A stretch of DNA of 64,000 nt from Listeria monocytogenes ATCC 19117 (GCF_000307025.1 NC_018584.1:1674001-1738000); one strand, 5' to 3'. Shown: positions 8,519 to 18,325, numbered from the stretch's first letter. The notes: generated by a model from the sequence alone, not told the origin. Translations and numbers: made by a program.

Positions 8519-11500
8519 TTAGCTACTTGCAGTAATAAATTTAGTGGTACTTCCGTGATTTGTTGCGGTTACTTCTAGCCTTGCGGAAATTCGTTCTTTT
8601 AGTTCTGGTACATGGGAAATAATCCCAACTAAGCGGCCATTTTCTTGTGTTTCCAGTAAGCATTCTACAGCGGCTTCAAGTGATTCAGGATCAAGCGTAC
8701 CGAATCCTTCATCAATAAACATCGTTTCAAGTGAAATCCCACCTGCCATTTCTTGAACGACTTCTGCGAGTGATAATGCAAGCGCTAAAGAAGTTTTGAA
8801 GCTTTCTCCTCCCGAAAGTGTTTTTACATGTCGAGTTAATCCTGTATACTCATCAAAAACTTCAAGTTCTAAGCCACTTTGGACATTTCCTTTTGCTTTT
8901 TCCATTTTCCGCTGTAGTTCAAAACGACCGCTTGTCATTTTGGATAAACGGTGGTTGGCGCGGTGAATAATCGTGTCTAAAAACATCGCTAAAATATATC
9001 GTTCAAACGTTAATCTCCGGGCATTTTTACCACGCGCTGCATCAGCTAGTAAGCCAATATCCGCATAATTTTCTTCGGCTTGTTCCACTGCCTGAATACT
9101 GTTTTGGTAGTTTTCGACAAGTTCTTTTCTTTTTGCAACGAATTCGCGTTGTTTCATTGTATTTTCTTCTGATTGGCTAAGTTCGAGTTGTTTCTCTTTC
9201 ATAATGAATTCTAGTTGTTCCATATTTGGTTTTTGTTTGTTTTGGAGTTTTTCTTTTAAATCAGCTTGGCGTGATACAGCTAAATGGCGTTTTCGCTCGT
9301 ATTCGGCCAGTTTTTCTTCTAAGTTTTTTAGTTCTTCTACTGATAACAAAGCTTGTTTATACGCATCATAGGATAAAAAATCATTTTGTTTCATGGCTTC
9401 TTTGAAAATTTCGCGCTGTACTTGTAAGGCTTCTTTCGCATCCACCGTTGTTTTTTGCGCTGAATGTAACGTGGATTCTAGTCTGGTTGTTTCTTTTTCT
9501 GCCTGTCTAAACAACGCATCAATCTGTTCGGCTTGTTTGATATGTGTTTCGATTTTTGAGCTTAGTTCTTTCATTTTGTTATCGAAAACAGCCTTATCTC
9601 GCAACTCGTCGGGAATGGATTGTTCCAAATAAGTTCGTTTCCCTTCCGTTAGTTGCACTTGTTGATGCAACTTTTCTACTTCGAGAGCCATCTTATTTTT
9701 TTCGGTTAGCGTTTCATTTTGTCTGTTTTTCAATGATTCTAATGTCGCTTGGACAGTTTCTTTTTGAGCTACTTCGGATTGCAACTGGGTTATTTGCTCT
9801 CTCAGATTAGTAGCTAGTTGGATATTTTCAGCTAAAGTTTGTTGTATTTCGGCTAAACTTTGCTCTTTCATATCTGCCCATTCATTAAGTTGCCATTCGA
9901 GTTGACTGATAGCTTTTTCCGTCGTAGTAAGCACTAATTGTTTTTCTTGTAGCTTTGCTTTTGCTATTTCGAGTGTTTCAAGGTCAGCTGTTTCTCCAAA
10001 TTTTGCGAGTACTGGGTGTGACTGTGAACCACAGACAGGACAAGCATCTCCTTCATGCAAATGCGCTGCGATTGTCGCCGCTTGTTCTTTTTCTAGTTTT
10101 GTTTCTTCCTGTTTAATCGTTCTTTCCATTTCCGCTTTTTCTATTAAAAGTTGTGCTAATGTTTGTTCTTCAGTTTGTTTTGCTGCATCCCACTCCTCCA
10201 TTTTTATCCTTTTATTAACCAATTCTTGTTCTTTCTCTATCCTGGCTTCTAATGTTGTCCGTTTGTTAATAACTTCTAAATACATGAGCTCGGCTTTGTT
10301 TATTTCCGCTAATCGCGCCTCAACTGATTGCAGTTCTGTGGCTATTTTTTGTTCCTTGTCGATTATTTTTTCTAAAAGGGTCGTTGTTTTTTTCCAGTCT
10401 AATTCGGCGCGTCTTTTTTGGATCAAGACTGTTTCTAATTCCAATATTTTCGGTTCCATTTCTTCTAATTGGAAAAGTGTTCGTTTGTTTATTTCTAATT
10501 CTGCTTCTTTTTCGGCAAGAGCTTCTTTTTGTTTTTTCGCATGTGAAAATTGGGCTTTTACCTGTTCTGCCTCAAGTGCTACTTGTTTTTCTGTTTGTTC
10601 GGCTGTTTCTAATTGTTCTTTTAAACGAATACAAAGTGCATCTTGGGATTGAAGGTTGCTTGCTCTTTTCGCAGCCTCCATACGAACTTCCATTGTTTGA
10701 TAAAAATCTTTCTCCGCTTCTAGTGTCGCAACTTCTTCTGTATACTTATCCAAATTTTGCCAATCAAGCAGTTGTTCTTTCGCAAGCGTCACTTTTTCGA
10801 CAGCTTCACTTGTTTGTTTCCGAATAATACTTAATTTATTTTCTAATTCCGTTAAAATTGCTTGTTCTTTTTGAATGGCCTCGTTTTGCAACACGCTGAT
10901 TTCACTCGTTGTCTTTCCAGAAACTTCCCCATCCGGTAAACTAAGTTCAGCAAGTTCCGCTACTTTTTTACGTGCTTCTACAACCAAGATTTCGGCTTGC
11001 TTCTGCTTTTCCCATAACAAATTTTCCACTTTTTCATAGTAAGCAGTATGCGCTAACCGTTGCAATATGACTTCTTTTTCTTTACTATCCGATACGAGCA
11101 GTTCTCTAAATTCGCCTTGAGGAATCATCAAAATTTGTCTAAACTGATCCACATTAAGTTGAATTAATTCTTCCATTTTTGCATTAACATCGCGCACGGA
11201 ACTTGCAAGCAACTTCATTTCGTCACCAATCAACTCATATAATTCTGCTTTTTGCGGCGAAGTGGTTGTTCCGTTTCCGCGTTGTTTGGCAATTTCCTGC
11301 TGAGGAATGCGGTTAATTTGGTAAATCTTGTCCTTCAATCTAAAAGCTAGCGTTACTTCCGTTATTTCTTTATCCGTCGCAAAATGACTTCGCATCGAAA
11401 AACTTTCCCTATCAAATGTGTTCGCTTTCCCAAAAATTGCAAAACTAATCGCATCAAAAATTGTCGATTTCCCAGCTCCTGTTTTACCAGAAATCACAAA

Positions 11501-11590
11501 AATTTGCTCCGTTCCAAGCTTTTCAAAATCAATGACTTCTTTTTTGGCATAGGCTCCAAAAGCTTGCATCGTTAATTTAATCGGTCTCAT
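8519..11590 (-). CDS. sbcC: Exonuclease subunit SbcC (Rad50-like)
   Basis: A 1023-residue SMC-like ATPase that works with SbcD to cut hairpins and process DNA ends. The N-terminal Walker A is GKTGAGKS (residues 35-42) followed by the Q-loop region QILMIPQGEFRELL. Two long coiled-coil arms flank the zinc hook CPVC at residues 517-520. The C-terminal half of the ATPase shows the signature LSGGESFKTSLALALSLAE and Walker B LETMFIDEGFGTLD. The ATG overlaps the stop of sbcD by four bases, so the two subunits are translationally coupled. Length is normal for the family and no interruption is seen. Confidence 0.96.
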   Translation of the reverse strand: MRPIKLTMQAFGAYAKKEVIDFEKLGTEQIFVISGKTGAGKSTIFDAISFAIFGKANTFDRESFSMRSHFATDKEITEVTLAFRLKDKIYQINRIPQQEIAKQRGNGTTTSPQKAELYELIGDEMKLLASSVRDVNAKMEELIQLNVDQFRQILMIPQGEFRELLVSDSKEKEVILQRLAHTAYYEKVENLLWEKQKQAEILVVEARKKVAELAELSLPDGEVSGKTTSEISVLQNEAIQKEQAILTELENKLSIIRKQTSEAVEKVTLAKEQLLDWQNLDKYTEEVATLEAEKDFYQTMEVRMEAAKRASNLQSQDALCIRLKEQLETAEQTEKQVALEAEQVKAQFSHAKKQKEALAEKEAELEINKRTLFQLEEMEPKILELETVLIQKRRAELDWKKTTTLLEKIIDKEQKIATELQSVEARLAEINKAELMYLEVINKRTTLEARIEKEQELVNKRIKMEEWDAAKQTEEQTLAQLLIEKAEMERTIKQEETKLEKEQAATIAAHLHEGDACPVCGSQSHPVLAKFGETADLETLEIAKAKLQEKQLVLTTTEKAISQLEWQLNEWADMKEQSLAEIQQTLAENIQLATNLREQITQLQSEVAQKETVQATLESLKNRQNETLTEKNKMALEVEKLHQQVQLTEGKRTYLEQSIPDELRDKAVFDNKMKELSSKIETHIKQAEQIDALFRQAEKETTRLESTLHSAQKTTVDAKEALQVQREIFKEAMKQNDFLSYDAYKQALLSVEELKNLEEKLAEYERKRHLAVSRQADLKEKLQNKQKPNMEQLEFIMKEKQLELSQSEENTMKQREFVAKRKELVENYQNSIQAVEQAEENYADIGLLADAARGKNARRLTFERYILAMFLDTIIHRANHRLSKMTSGRFELQRKMEKAKGNVQSGLELEVFDEYTGLTRHVKTLSGGESFKTSLALALSLAEVVQEMAGGISLETMFIDEGFGTLDPESLEAAVECLLETQENGRLVGIISHVPELKERISARLEVTATNHGSTTKFITASS

Positions 11591-12711
11591 TCCGCATCCC
11601 CCTTCCTCGCTTGTTCAAAAACATCCGCTAACTTTTGTTTTTGTGTTTCCGTTAATTCTGTCCCATTAACATGTTCAAAAAATTGACCAAATAGCTCTAA
11701 ATCATCTTTTTTCATGATTTCTTCAAAGTTATCTTGCGTTTCTTTTAATGTTTGCTTTTTACGTTCTAAATGTAAAATATTTGGATAAAATTGGCGCAAT
11801 TTCCCCATCGGATCAATTAAAGCACCTTCATCCATTAAATTCACTTGAAAAAAGTCATCAGGATTTTCCACTAAATTTTCTGTCAGTTCCGCTAGCGTTC
11901 CAGAAATAATGCGCATATCATGTTTTGGTGTTAGAAAGCGCTCCGTCACGCTAACCAGTTCTTTTCCTTCCAGTTCCACAATCCGCACGCTTTTGTGATC
12001 ATTTGCTTCTGAAAATGAATACTTTAAAGGAGATCCACTATAAAAGATAGACGGGTGCCGAATCGCATGCGGATGGTGCAAGTGCCCGAGTGCAGTATAT
12101 GTAAAACCATCAAAACAATCCGTAGAAACACGGTCCACATTTCCAATTGCTAGTTGTCGTTCGGAATCACTCGGAATACCGCCAGAAACGAACGCATGTC
12201 CAACCAAAATCTGCGCCTTGCTTGTATCCCATTTGGACCGAATTTGTTTCGTCACGGCTTGCATAGCGTCCTCAAAACTGCGAATCGAATTATCTGCAAA
12301 AGCTTCCCGAATAATTGCTGGTTCGTGATATGGTACAAGCCACACTTCGGCATCCATAAAAGAAATCGCTTCAAACTGCGAGGTACATTTTCCTTTCATA
12401 TACAACTTGCTACTTTCATACCACTGACTTCCAAAAGCAAGCCGCTCCGCACTGTCATGATTCCCGCTAATGGCAAATATCGGAATACCTAGTTCTACAT
12501 TCCATTTCACTAAAATATCATTTAGCACTTTCACCGCATCCGCAGGCGGCACGGCGCGGTCATATAAATCTCCTGCTAAAATAAGTGCGTCGACTTGTTC
12601 TTCCTCGGCAATCTTCGTTATTTGTGCCAAAATATATTCTTGCTCTGCTAGCATCGATACGCCAGATACAATTTTTCCTAAATGCAAATCAGCTGTATGT
12701 AAAAATTTCAT
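11587..12711 (-). CDS. sbcD: Exonuclease subunit SbcD (Mre11-like)
   Basis: A 374-residue calcineurin-type phosphoesterase, the nuclease subunit of SbcCD. The metal-binding motifs are all present in order: HTADLHLGK, LAGDLYDRAVPP, AISGNHDSAERL, LVGHAFVSGG and ALGHLHHPH. The C-terminal third (after about residue 265) is the capping and SbcC-binding region. The start ATG at 12711 is preceded by a GAGGT site and gives the usual MKFLHTADLHLG opening. It is the first gene of the sbcDC pair and is divergent from the acyltransferase gene at 12827. Confidence 0.96.
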   Translation of the reverse strand: MKFLHTADLHLGKIVSGVSMLAEQEYILAQITKIAEEEQVDALILAGDLYDRAVPPADAVKVLNDILVKWNVELGIPIFAISGNHDSAERLAFGSQWYESSKLYMKGKCTSQFEAISFMDAEVWLVPYHEPAIIREAFADNSIRSFEDAMQAVTKQIRSKWDTSKAQILVGHAFVSGGIPSDSERQLAIGNVDRVSTDCFDGFTYTALGHLHHPHAIRHPSIFYSGSPLKYSFSEANDHKSVRIVELEGKELVSVTERFLTPKHDMRIISGTLAELTENLVENPDDFFQVNLMDEGALIDPMGKLRQFYPNILHLERKKQTLKETQDNFEEIMKKDDLELFGQFFEHVNGTELTETQKQKLADVFEQARKGDAE

Positions 12712-12826
12712 CGGTTACCTCATTTCTTTTTCTCAGAGATTATTTATTTTTAATGCAAAACTCGTCAATTTTAAGTATACTAGATATAGTTTAAAAAAAT
12801 AACTAGCAATACTGGGAGTGAAGAAG

Positions 12827-13435
12827 TTGTTTTATCATTTCGCAAAAAACCTCGTTCATTTTATTTTAATTATTATTGGTGGACGATTTCAAGTACAAAA
12901 CAAAGACAAAATCATTGAAGCACCATACGTTGTTGTGTCCACGCATACGTCATGGATTGAAATCTTATACCTCGGTTTCGCCCTATCGCCAACACCGGTA
13001 CATTATATGGCGAAACAAGAGCTTTTCAAAGGTAAATTCCTTAACTGGCTCATGACGCACCTTAACGCCTTTCCAGTCAATCGCGATAACCCCGGACCAA
13101 GCGCCATTAAAGCCCCAATCCGGATGTTAAAATCCGGTAAAGTAGTTGGGATTTTCCCGAGTGGAACTAGAAAAACGACCAACCTTCATTTAAAACGCGG
13201 TGCAGTAACTATCGCTCATAAAGCAAAAGTTCCAATGCTACCTGCCGTTTATGATGGGCCAAAAACATTTGGAGAAATTTTAAAACGCAAAAAAATCATT
13301 ATTCGTTTTGGCGATCCGGTATTATTCAATGATACCGAACTTGACCAAAAAGAGCTACTAGAAGTTAAATCTCAAGAATTAATGGCGACTTTTGAACAAC
13401 TTCAAAATGAAATTAATCAAACAAAAAATAAATAA
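12827..13435 (+). CDS. plsC: 1-acyl-sn-glycerol-3-phosphate acyltransferase (PlsC family)
   Basis: A roughly 202-residue membrane-associated acyltransferase of the PlsC family, which transfers a fatty acyl chain to the 2-position of lysophosphatidic acid. The catalytic HX4D motif appears in a variant form, STHTSWIEI, with Glu where Asp is usual. The glycerophosphate-binding block is visible as GIFPSGTRKTTN (family FPEGTRS; here Ser replaces Glu). Both variations mean the exact acyl acceptor is less certain. The TTG at 12827 is preferred: GGGAG lies eight bases before it, whereas the GTG at 12818 sits inside that site. It is a single gene ending in a bidirectional terminator. It corresponds in position to lmo1647. 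Confidence 0.82.
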   Translation: MFYHFAKNLVHFILIIIGGRFQVQNKDKIIEAPYVVVSTHTSWIEILYLGFALSPTPVHYMAKQELFKGKFLNWLMTHLNAFPVNRDNPGPSAIKAPIRMLKSGKVVGIFPSGTRKTTNLHLKRGAVTIAHKAKVPMLPAVYDGPKTFGEILKRKKIIIRFGDPVLFNDTELDQKELLEVKSQELMATFEQLQNEINQTKNK

Positions 13436-13436
13436 T

Positions 13437-13472
13437 AAAAAAGACAGCTTCCATTAGGAAACTGTCTTTTTT
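13437..13472. terminator. Bidirectional terminator
   Basis: AAAAGACAGCTTCC pairs with GGAAACTGTCTTTT around ATTA, with A/T runs on both sides. It serves plsC on the plus strand and the convergent lipoprotein gene on the minus strand. Confidence 0.88.
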
Positions 13473-13476
13473 ATTA

Positions 13477-13992
13477 TCAGGAAGCTGTATCAGTTGTAAT
13501 GCTTGAAGGATTAAGTCCAGCATCTTTTAATACGCCAGCAATTGCTTCGTCCGCTTTTGCCATCGCTTCGTCTGCTTTTGTTGTATCACGACCACTAGCT
13601 TTAAGTGCGTCTGCTTCTAATTTGTAAGCATCACTTAATTGTTTCACAGCTGCTTTGAAATCATCTGTGGATTTACCAAGGTCTGGTGTTTTTTCACTAG
13701 CAAGTGCTTCAGATACTTTAAGTGCTGATTCACTAGCTGGTTTCGCAAGAGCTGCAAGGTCTGCTTCAGATGGTTTAGGATCTGCGCCAACTGCTCCTAC
13801 ATAAGCGTTGTAATCGCCATTGTTTTCATTAACAACGTCTACTAAGTCCATGTAATAATTTAGTACTTTGTCTTTATCACTTGTTGTTTCTTTTTTTGTG
13901 TCTTCTTTTTTGTCAGAACTGTTAGAACCGGAACAAGCCGCAAGCGACAATCCTAGTGCTAAAGTTAAAACTACTAATAACCATTTTTTCAA
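13477..13992 (-). CDS. Putative lipoprotein, unknown function
   Basis: A 171-residue exported lipoprotein. The signal peptide ends in a lipobox LAAC with Cys20, followed by a Ser/Lys/Asp/Thr-rich linker to about residue 45. The rest is a predicted helical bundle, rich in Ala, Lys and Asp, with two short repeats near the C-terminus (TTKADEAMAKADEAIAG). No catalytic motif is visible; it resembles small surface lipoproteins of Listeria of unknown role. Start is a TTG nine bases after GGAGG. An unusually long, GC-richer leader of about 110 nt separates it from its promoter (see 13993-14140). Confidence 0.82.
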   Translation of the reverse strand: MKKWLLVVLTLALGLSLAACSGSNSSDKKEDTKKETTSDKDKVLNYYMDLVDVVNENNGDYNAYVGAVGADPKPSEADLAALAKPASESALKVSEALASEKTPDLGKSTDDFKAAVKQLSDAYKLEADALKASGRDTTKADEAMAKADEAIAGVLKDAGLNPSSITTDTAS

Positions 13993-14140
13993 GATGATGT
14001 CCTCCTTTTTTTCAAGCCAAACTCGGAAGCCCTTTTGTAACTGGCCGCGTCAGTCTCGGATATGCTTCACCCATCCGGCAAGTAACATTACTCACGATGT
14101 AACATTATTCATTATAAGCTATTCATACGGAATAATTCAA
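13993..14140 (-). promoter_or_regulatory. Promoter and structured 5' leader of the lipoprotein gene
   Basis: On the minus strand TTGAAT (14135-14140) and TATAAT (14111-14116) with 18-bp spacing place the transcription start near 14104. The resulting leader of about 110 nt is richer in G and C than its surroundings and can form local stems, for example CGGAT/ATCCG around GGGTGAAGCAT and ACTG/CAGT. I cannot match it to a known riboswitch class. No terminator-like hairpin with a T-run is seen. Confidence 0.5.
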
Positions 14141-14165
14141 GCTGTTTTAGAAAATGCTTTCACTA

Positions 14166-14654
14166 TTATTCGTACTCTCCACTAACTTCTACTTTATTAA
14201 GCTCTTTTTCAGTATTTTTATATTGGAAATACATCACAATTCGCCAAGGTACAATCATCGCAAACGCCATTATCCAGAACATTCCAGACAACTCTCCCAC
14301 TTCCAGACTACCACTAATCCAGTACTTGATGAAGATTCGAATGAGTAACAGTCCCATCAAAATAACTGGAAAAGCTTTTGTACGTTTAATAAATACGTAC
14401 TTATGACGAATTTCGAATTTTGTTGTCCAAATTAAAATAACAGAAAACACAAGCCCCATTGCTATAGCTTCTAAAATATCTACCCACGAAACACGGAAAA
14501 AAGGAATAACAAACATGAGAGCGCCTGTTGACATCATAATTGGTGGTATGATAATCCCTTTCACACTTGCTGGACGCTTCGATGCTTTCATTCTTATCAT
14601 GATAATTCCAGCTCCAAAAACAAGTGTAATGATAATTGAAATGATTAATGACAC
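14166..14654 (-). CDS. CcdC-like membrane protein
   Basis: A 162-residue integral membrane protein with five predicted membrane segments. It matches the CcdC/DUF1453 family, named for a B. subtilis protein encoded near the cytochrome c maturation gene ccdA but without a proven function. Typical features are the N-terminal single helix followed by RMKASKRPASVKGIIIPP and the later KFEIRHKYVFIKRTKAF cytoplasmic loop. The start codon is GTG after GGGGAA. It lies between the ABC exporter and the lipoprotein gene on the same strand; no c-type cytochrome genes are near. Confidence 0.78.
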   Translation of the reverse strand: MSLIISIIITLVFGAGIIMIRMKASKRPASVKGIIIPPIMMSTGALMFVIPFFRVSWVDILEAIAMGLVFSVILIWTTKFEIRHKYVFIKRTKAFPVILMGLLLIRIFIKYWISGSLEVGELSGMFWIMAFAMIVPWRIVMYFQYKNTEKELNKVEVSGEYE

Positions 14655-14734
14655 TTTTAATTCCCCCTACTAATCTGCTGTAACACTTCGCTCCTCATTA
14701 TATTCCTTTTACCGTTTGAAATAAACTTCTCTGC

Positions 14735-16540
14735 TTAAAGTGCTTCGTCTAAATCCATTCCGCTATTTTGTAATTGATACATGGAATGGTACACTCCTTC
14801 TTCTGCGATTAGTGTATCATGTGTACCACGTTCAATAATTCGTCCTTTAGATAAAACTAAAATTAAATCGGCATCCTTAATTGTCGAAAGTCGATGCGCA
14901 ATCGCAATCGTCGTACGTCCTTCTCTCATTCGTTTTAACCCAGTTTGAATTAAGCTTTCTGTTTCAGTATCAATATTCGCTGTCGCTTCGTCTAAAACGA
15001 GAATTTGCGGATTCGTCACAACCGTTCTGGCAAATGAAATCAGCTGTCTTTGCCCACTTGAAAACGAAGCCCCTCGCTCAATCACTTTATGGTTGTACTC
15101 ATCGGATAATGTTTGAATAAAGCCATCCGCTTGAACAAATTTCGCAGCATCCACAATTTGTTCATCTGTAATGCTTTTATCGTAGAGGCGAATATTTGTA
15201 TTAATATCCCCATAAAACATAAAACTATCTTGCAAAACTAGTCCAGTTTTCTTACGCAGTTCTGTAATTTCGTGAGACTTAATCGACTTACCATCAATTA
15301 AAATATCGCCACGTTCAAATTCATAAAAACGCATCATTAAATTGATAATGGAACTTTTCCCGCTCCCAGTATGGCCAACAAGCGCCACCGTTTGTCCTGG
15401 TTCAGCCGTAAAGCTAATATTTTTAAGAACGTCACGCCCACCTTCATAAGCAAACGAAACATCTTTAAACTCAATTTTAGCGCGTGTGATTTTTGCCTCT
15501 GGATCGTTCAATTGGGCTGGCACTTCTTCTGTTTCATCCATAATACGAAATACTCGGGAAGCCGCCGTAATCGCCTCTTGATACATTGCTAGCCGTTCCA
15601 TTACATTATAAATCGCTTCTAAAAAACGATCAAAGTAACTAATAAAGGCATAAATTGTACCAATCGCTACCGGTCCTATTAATGACTCTGCACCAAAGAA
15701 ACTAAGAATAATCACTACAGCCAACGCGTAAATCAAATCAATCGCCGGTCCAAGTAATAGCGCATTAAATTTGATATTTTTCATTCCGACGTCATAGTAA
15801 TCTTTATTGATTTTCTCAAATTCTTTTACTAAACGACGCTCTTGATTAAATTGTTGAACTATCGACATTCCTGAAATCGACTCAGCAATTTTTGCATTTA
15901 ATTGACTTAATTTTTCTCGTCTCGCCCGGTAAAACTGCGAACTGTATTTCCGGTAAACAAAAATAATAAAGACAATAAGTGGGAATAACAGCAAACTATA
16001 TAACGCTAATTGAACATTGAGCGCAAACATCGCCGCATAAATCCCTACAAGCATAAACAAACTTTGGATCGCTGTTGAAAGCACATTAATAAACATATCT
16101 TTCACCGCTTCGGTATCATTTGTCACGCGCGACACAATGCTTCCTGCAGGCGTTTTGTCAAAATAACGCATACCTAGCGAATGAAGTTTTGTAAAAATAT
16201 CAATCCGCATTTGTTGCACAATTTCAAGCGCGATTTTTTGGAAGAACAGCAGTTGGAAATACCAAACAACTGATTTCCCAATCGTAAGTCCCAAATATCC
16301 CGCACCAAGAATTAGCAAAGCCTGCATTTCCAAATTCATCGGTGTTAAATAATCATCCAAAAATATCTTAATCAAGATTGGTGCAAAGACATCCGCAAGC
16401 GTTACGAGAAGAACAAGCACACCTGTCCAAATCAAACTCGGAATATGATATTTGGTATAACTAAGCATTCTTTTTAAAACCTCGCGATGTTCTTTACCGG
16501 ACATCACTAACATTTCATCTTGTTCATTCATCGCTTCCAT
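14735..16540 (-). CDS. Multidrug ABC exporter subunit, BmrD-like (catalytic half)
   Basis: A 601-residue half-transporter with six membrane helices (about residues 30-320) and a C-terminal ATPase. Walker A is GHTGSGKSS near residue 388, the signature is SSGQRQ rather than LSGGQ, and Walker B ends in LDEATA with the catalytic Glu. Together with its upstream partner it forms an asymmetric pair: this subunit gives the active Walker B but the imperfect signature. That is the pattern of B. subtilis BmrCD (YheI/YheH) and other heterodimeric drug exporters. The ATG at 16540 is chosen because AGGGGG lies about eight bases before it; an in-frame GTG three codons earlier lies against that site. It overlaps the end of the partner gene by 17 bases. 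Confidence 0.9.
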   Translation of the reverse strand: MEAMNEQDEMLVMSGKEHREVLKRMLSYTKYHIPSLIWTGVLVLLVTLADVFAPILIKIFLDDYLTPMNLEMQALLILGAGYLGLTIGKSVVWYFQLLFFQKIALEIVQQMRIDIFTKLHSLGMRYFDKTPAGSIVSRVTNDTEAVKDMFINVLSTAIQSLFMLVGIYAAMFALNVQLALYSLLLFPLIVFIIFVYRKYSSQFYRARREKLSQLNAKIAESISGMSIVQQFNQERRLVKEFEKINKDYYDVGMKNIKFNALLLGPAIDLIYALAVVIILSFFGAESLIGPVAIGTIYAFISYFDRFLEAIYNVMERLAMYQEAITAASRVFRIMDETEEVPAQLNDPEAKITRAKIEFKDVSFAYEGGRDVLKNISFTAEPGQTVALVGHTGSGKSSIINLMMRFYEFERGDILIDGKSIKSHEITELRKKTGLVLQDSFMFYGDINTNIRLYDKSITDEQIVDAAKFVQADGFIQTLSDEYNHKVIERGASFSSGQRQLISFARTVVTNPQILVLDEATANIDTETESLIQTGLKRMREGRTTIAIAHRLSTIKDADLILVLSKGRIIERGTHDTLIAEEGVYHSMYQLQNSGMDLDEAL

Positions 16541-18293
16541 CTGCTGCACCCCCTTCTTCTAGTGCTTCTTCCAGTTGTTGCTCGTGGAACATTTCTGCAT
16601 ACCAGCCATCTAAAGCCATTAGTTCCTTATGCGTTCCACGTTCCACGATCTGCCCTTTATCAATCACGATAATTAGATTCGCATGTTCGACAGAGCTAAG
16701 TCTGTGTGCGCTAATGATTGTCGTTTTATCCGAACGATTCTCTTTTAAATTAGCTAAAATTTGTTCTTCTGTTTTCGCATCTACTGCCGAAAGTGCATCA
16801 TCTAAAATAAGCAATTCAGGATTCATAATTAGCGCTCGTGCGATAGCAAGACGTTGCTTCTGACCACCAGAGAGTGAAACCCCGCGCTCGCCGACAATCG
16901 TATCATAGCCATTTTCAAAACCAAGAATATCTTCATCTACAGCCACAAGCTTTGCAATCTTCGTCACTTCTTCTTGCGGTGCATCTGGTTTTCCAAAACG
17001 AATATTATCTCGTACCGTTGTGGAGAATAAAAACTGATCTTGCGGCACATAGCCAATTGCTTCTCGTAAAGCTCGAACCGTATAGTCTTGAATTTTCACG
17101 TTAGCAAAAGCAATCTTACCTTCATACGTATCATATTCTCGCATTAAAAGCTTTAATAAGGATGTTTTCCCAGAACCAGTTCGACCAACAATACCCAGTG
17201 TTTCCCCAGCTTTTAATTCAAAATGAATATCTGACAAGACTGGTTCACTCTCATCAGGATAGGTAAATTTGTCCATTGCAACTTGTAAGTCCCCAACTGG
17301 AACCGTATCTAGTGCGCCCTCCTGGTCAAGTACATCTTCTTTTTCGGCGAGTAAATGTTGCACACGATCATAAGAAGCATTCCCGCGTTGAATAATATTG
17401 TACAAAAATCCAAATGCTAACATCGGCCAAATTAATAAGAATAAGTAGTTCGAAAAAGCAATCACTTGTCCAATAGTCAACTCTCCATCCACAACGAATT
17501 TCGCGCCAAATCCTAGTGAAAGAACAAATGAAATCCCCACAATAATGGAAATCATCGGATCAAACATCGCATCCACTTTAGCGACAGAAATATTTTTTTG
17601 AACGACTTCTTTGGTTTGTTTTGCAAAATCTTGAATATCTTCTTTCTCTTGTCCAAATGTCCGTGTTACTTTAATGCCAGAAATACTCTCTTGCGTTTTA
17701 TCATTCAACATTGAAAAAGCGGCTTGTGCTCCGTGGAAACGGTCGTGCAACTTTTTACCTAAAATCGAACTTCCGAGTACCATAAACGGCATTGGAAGTA
17801 ATGCAATCAAGGTTAGGCGCCAATCAATCGTTATTGCCATTGTCGCAATAACCGTTCCCCCTGTTAGAACAGAATCTGATAGGGTCAAAACGCCAATCCC
17901 CGCAACTTGTTGAATAGCTGTAATATCATTCGTCGCATGGGCCATTAAATCCCCAGTACGATAACGTTGAAAGAAAAATGGCGACATCTTGGTAAAATGT
18001 TCAAATAATCGTAAACGTAAAGTGCGTTGTAATTTATTATCAGAACCAAAAATTAACATCCGCCAAACATAGCGACCACCGTATGCAAGAATCGCTGCTA
18101 CAACTAGAATAATCATCCATTTAATCAATTTGTCTTTTGTCAGTGAGTCGTTCGTTACGGCATCAACCGTATAGCCAATAATTTGCGGCGGAACTAACTG
18201 TAAAAGCGCAATCGTAAACAAAATGGTTACTCCAAATGCATAAGATTTCCAATTTTCTTTAAAAAACCAACCCAATGCTTTATAAATTTTCAA
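16524..18293 (-). CDS. Multidrug ABC exporter subunit, BmrC-like (degenerate-site half)
   Basis: A 589-residue half-transporter: membrane domain to about residue 310, ATPase domain after. Walker A is GRTGSGKTS and the signature is the canonical LSGGQKQR, but Walker B reads LLILDDALS, with Asp in place of the catalytic Glu. This is the expected degenerate partner of the downstream subunit, as in BmrC. The TTG at 18293 is preferred over an upstream ATG because GGGAGGG lies eight bases before it and the protein then begins LKIYKALGWFFKENW, a normal start for the family. The gene is preceded by a leader ORF and hairpin that look like a translation-coupled attenuator, so expression is probably induced by ribosome-stalling drugs. 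Substrates are unknown. Confidence 0.9.
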   Translation of the reverse strand: MKIYKALGWFFKENWKSYAFGVTILFTIALLQLVPPQIIGYTVDAVTNDSLTKDKLIKWMIILVVAAILAYGGRYVWRMLIFGSDNKLQRTLRLRLFEHFTKMSPFFFQRYRTGDLMAHATNDITAIQQVAGIGVLTLSDSVLTGGTVIATMAITIDWRLTLIALLPMPFMVLGSSILGKKLHDRFHGAQAAFSMLNDKTQESISGIKVTRTFGQEKEDIQDFAKQTKEVVQKNISVAKVDAMFDPMISIIVGISFVLSLGFGAKFVVDGELTIGQVIAFSNYLFLLIWPMLAFGFLYNIIQRGNASYDRVQHLLAEKEDVLDQEGALDTVPVGDLQVAMDKFTYPDESEPVLSDIHFELKAGETLGIVGRTGSGKTSLLKLLMREYDTYEGKIAFANVKIQDYTVRALREAIGYVPQDQFLFSTTVRDNIRFGKPDAPQEEVTKIAKLVAVDEDILGFENGYDTIVGERGVSLSGGQKQRLAIARALIMNPELLILDDALSAVDAKTEEQILANLKENRSDKTTIISAHRLSSVEHANLIIVIDKGQIVERGTHKELMALDGWYAEMFHEQQLEEALEEGGAADGSDE

Positions 18294-18325
18294 ACAACAA
18301 TCCCTCCCTTTTCTCCTTAAAATTG

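Noticed and set aside
9393-10827. Plus-strand ORFs opposite sbcC
   Set aside because: Shadows of the Glu/Gln/Lys-rich coiled-coil coding sequence; Phe/Ser/Cys-rich translations are typical of antisense frames.
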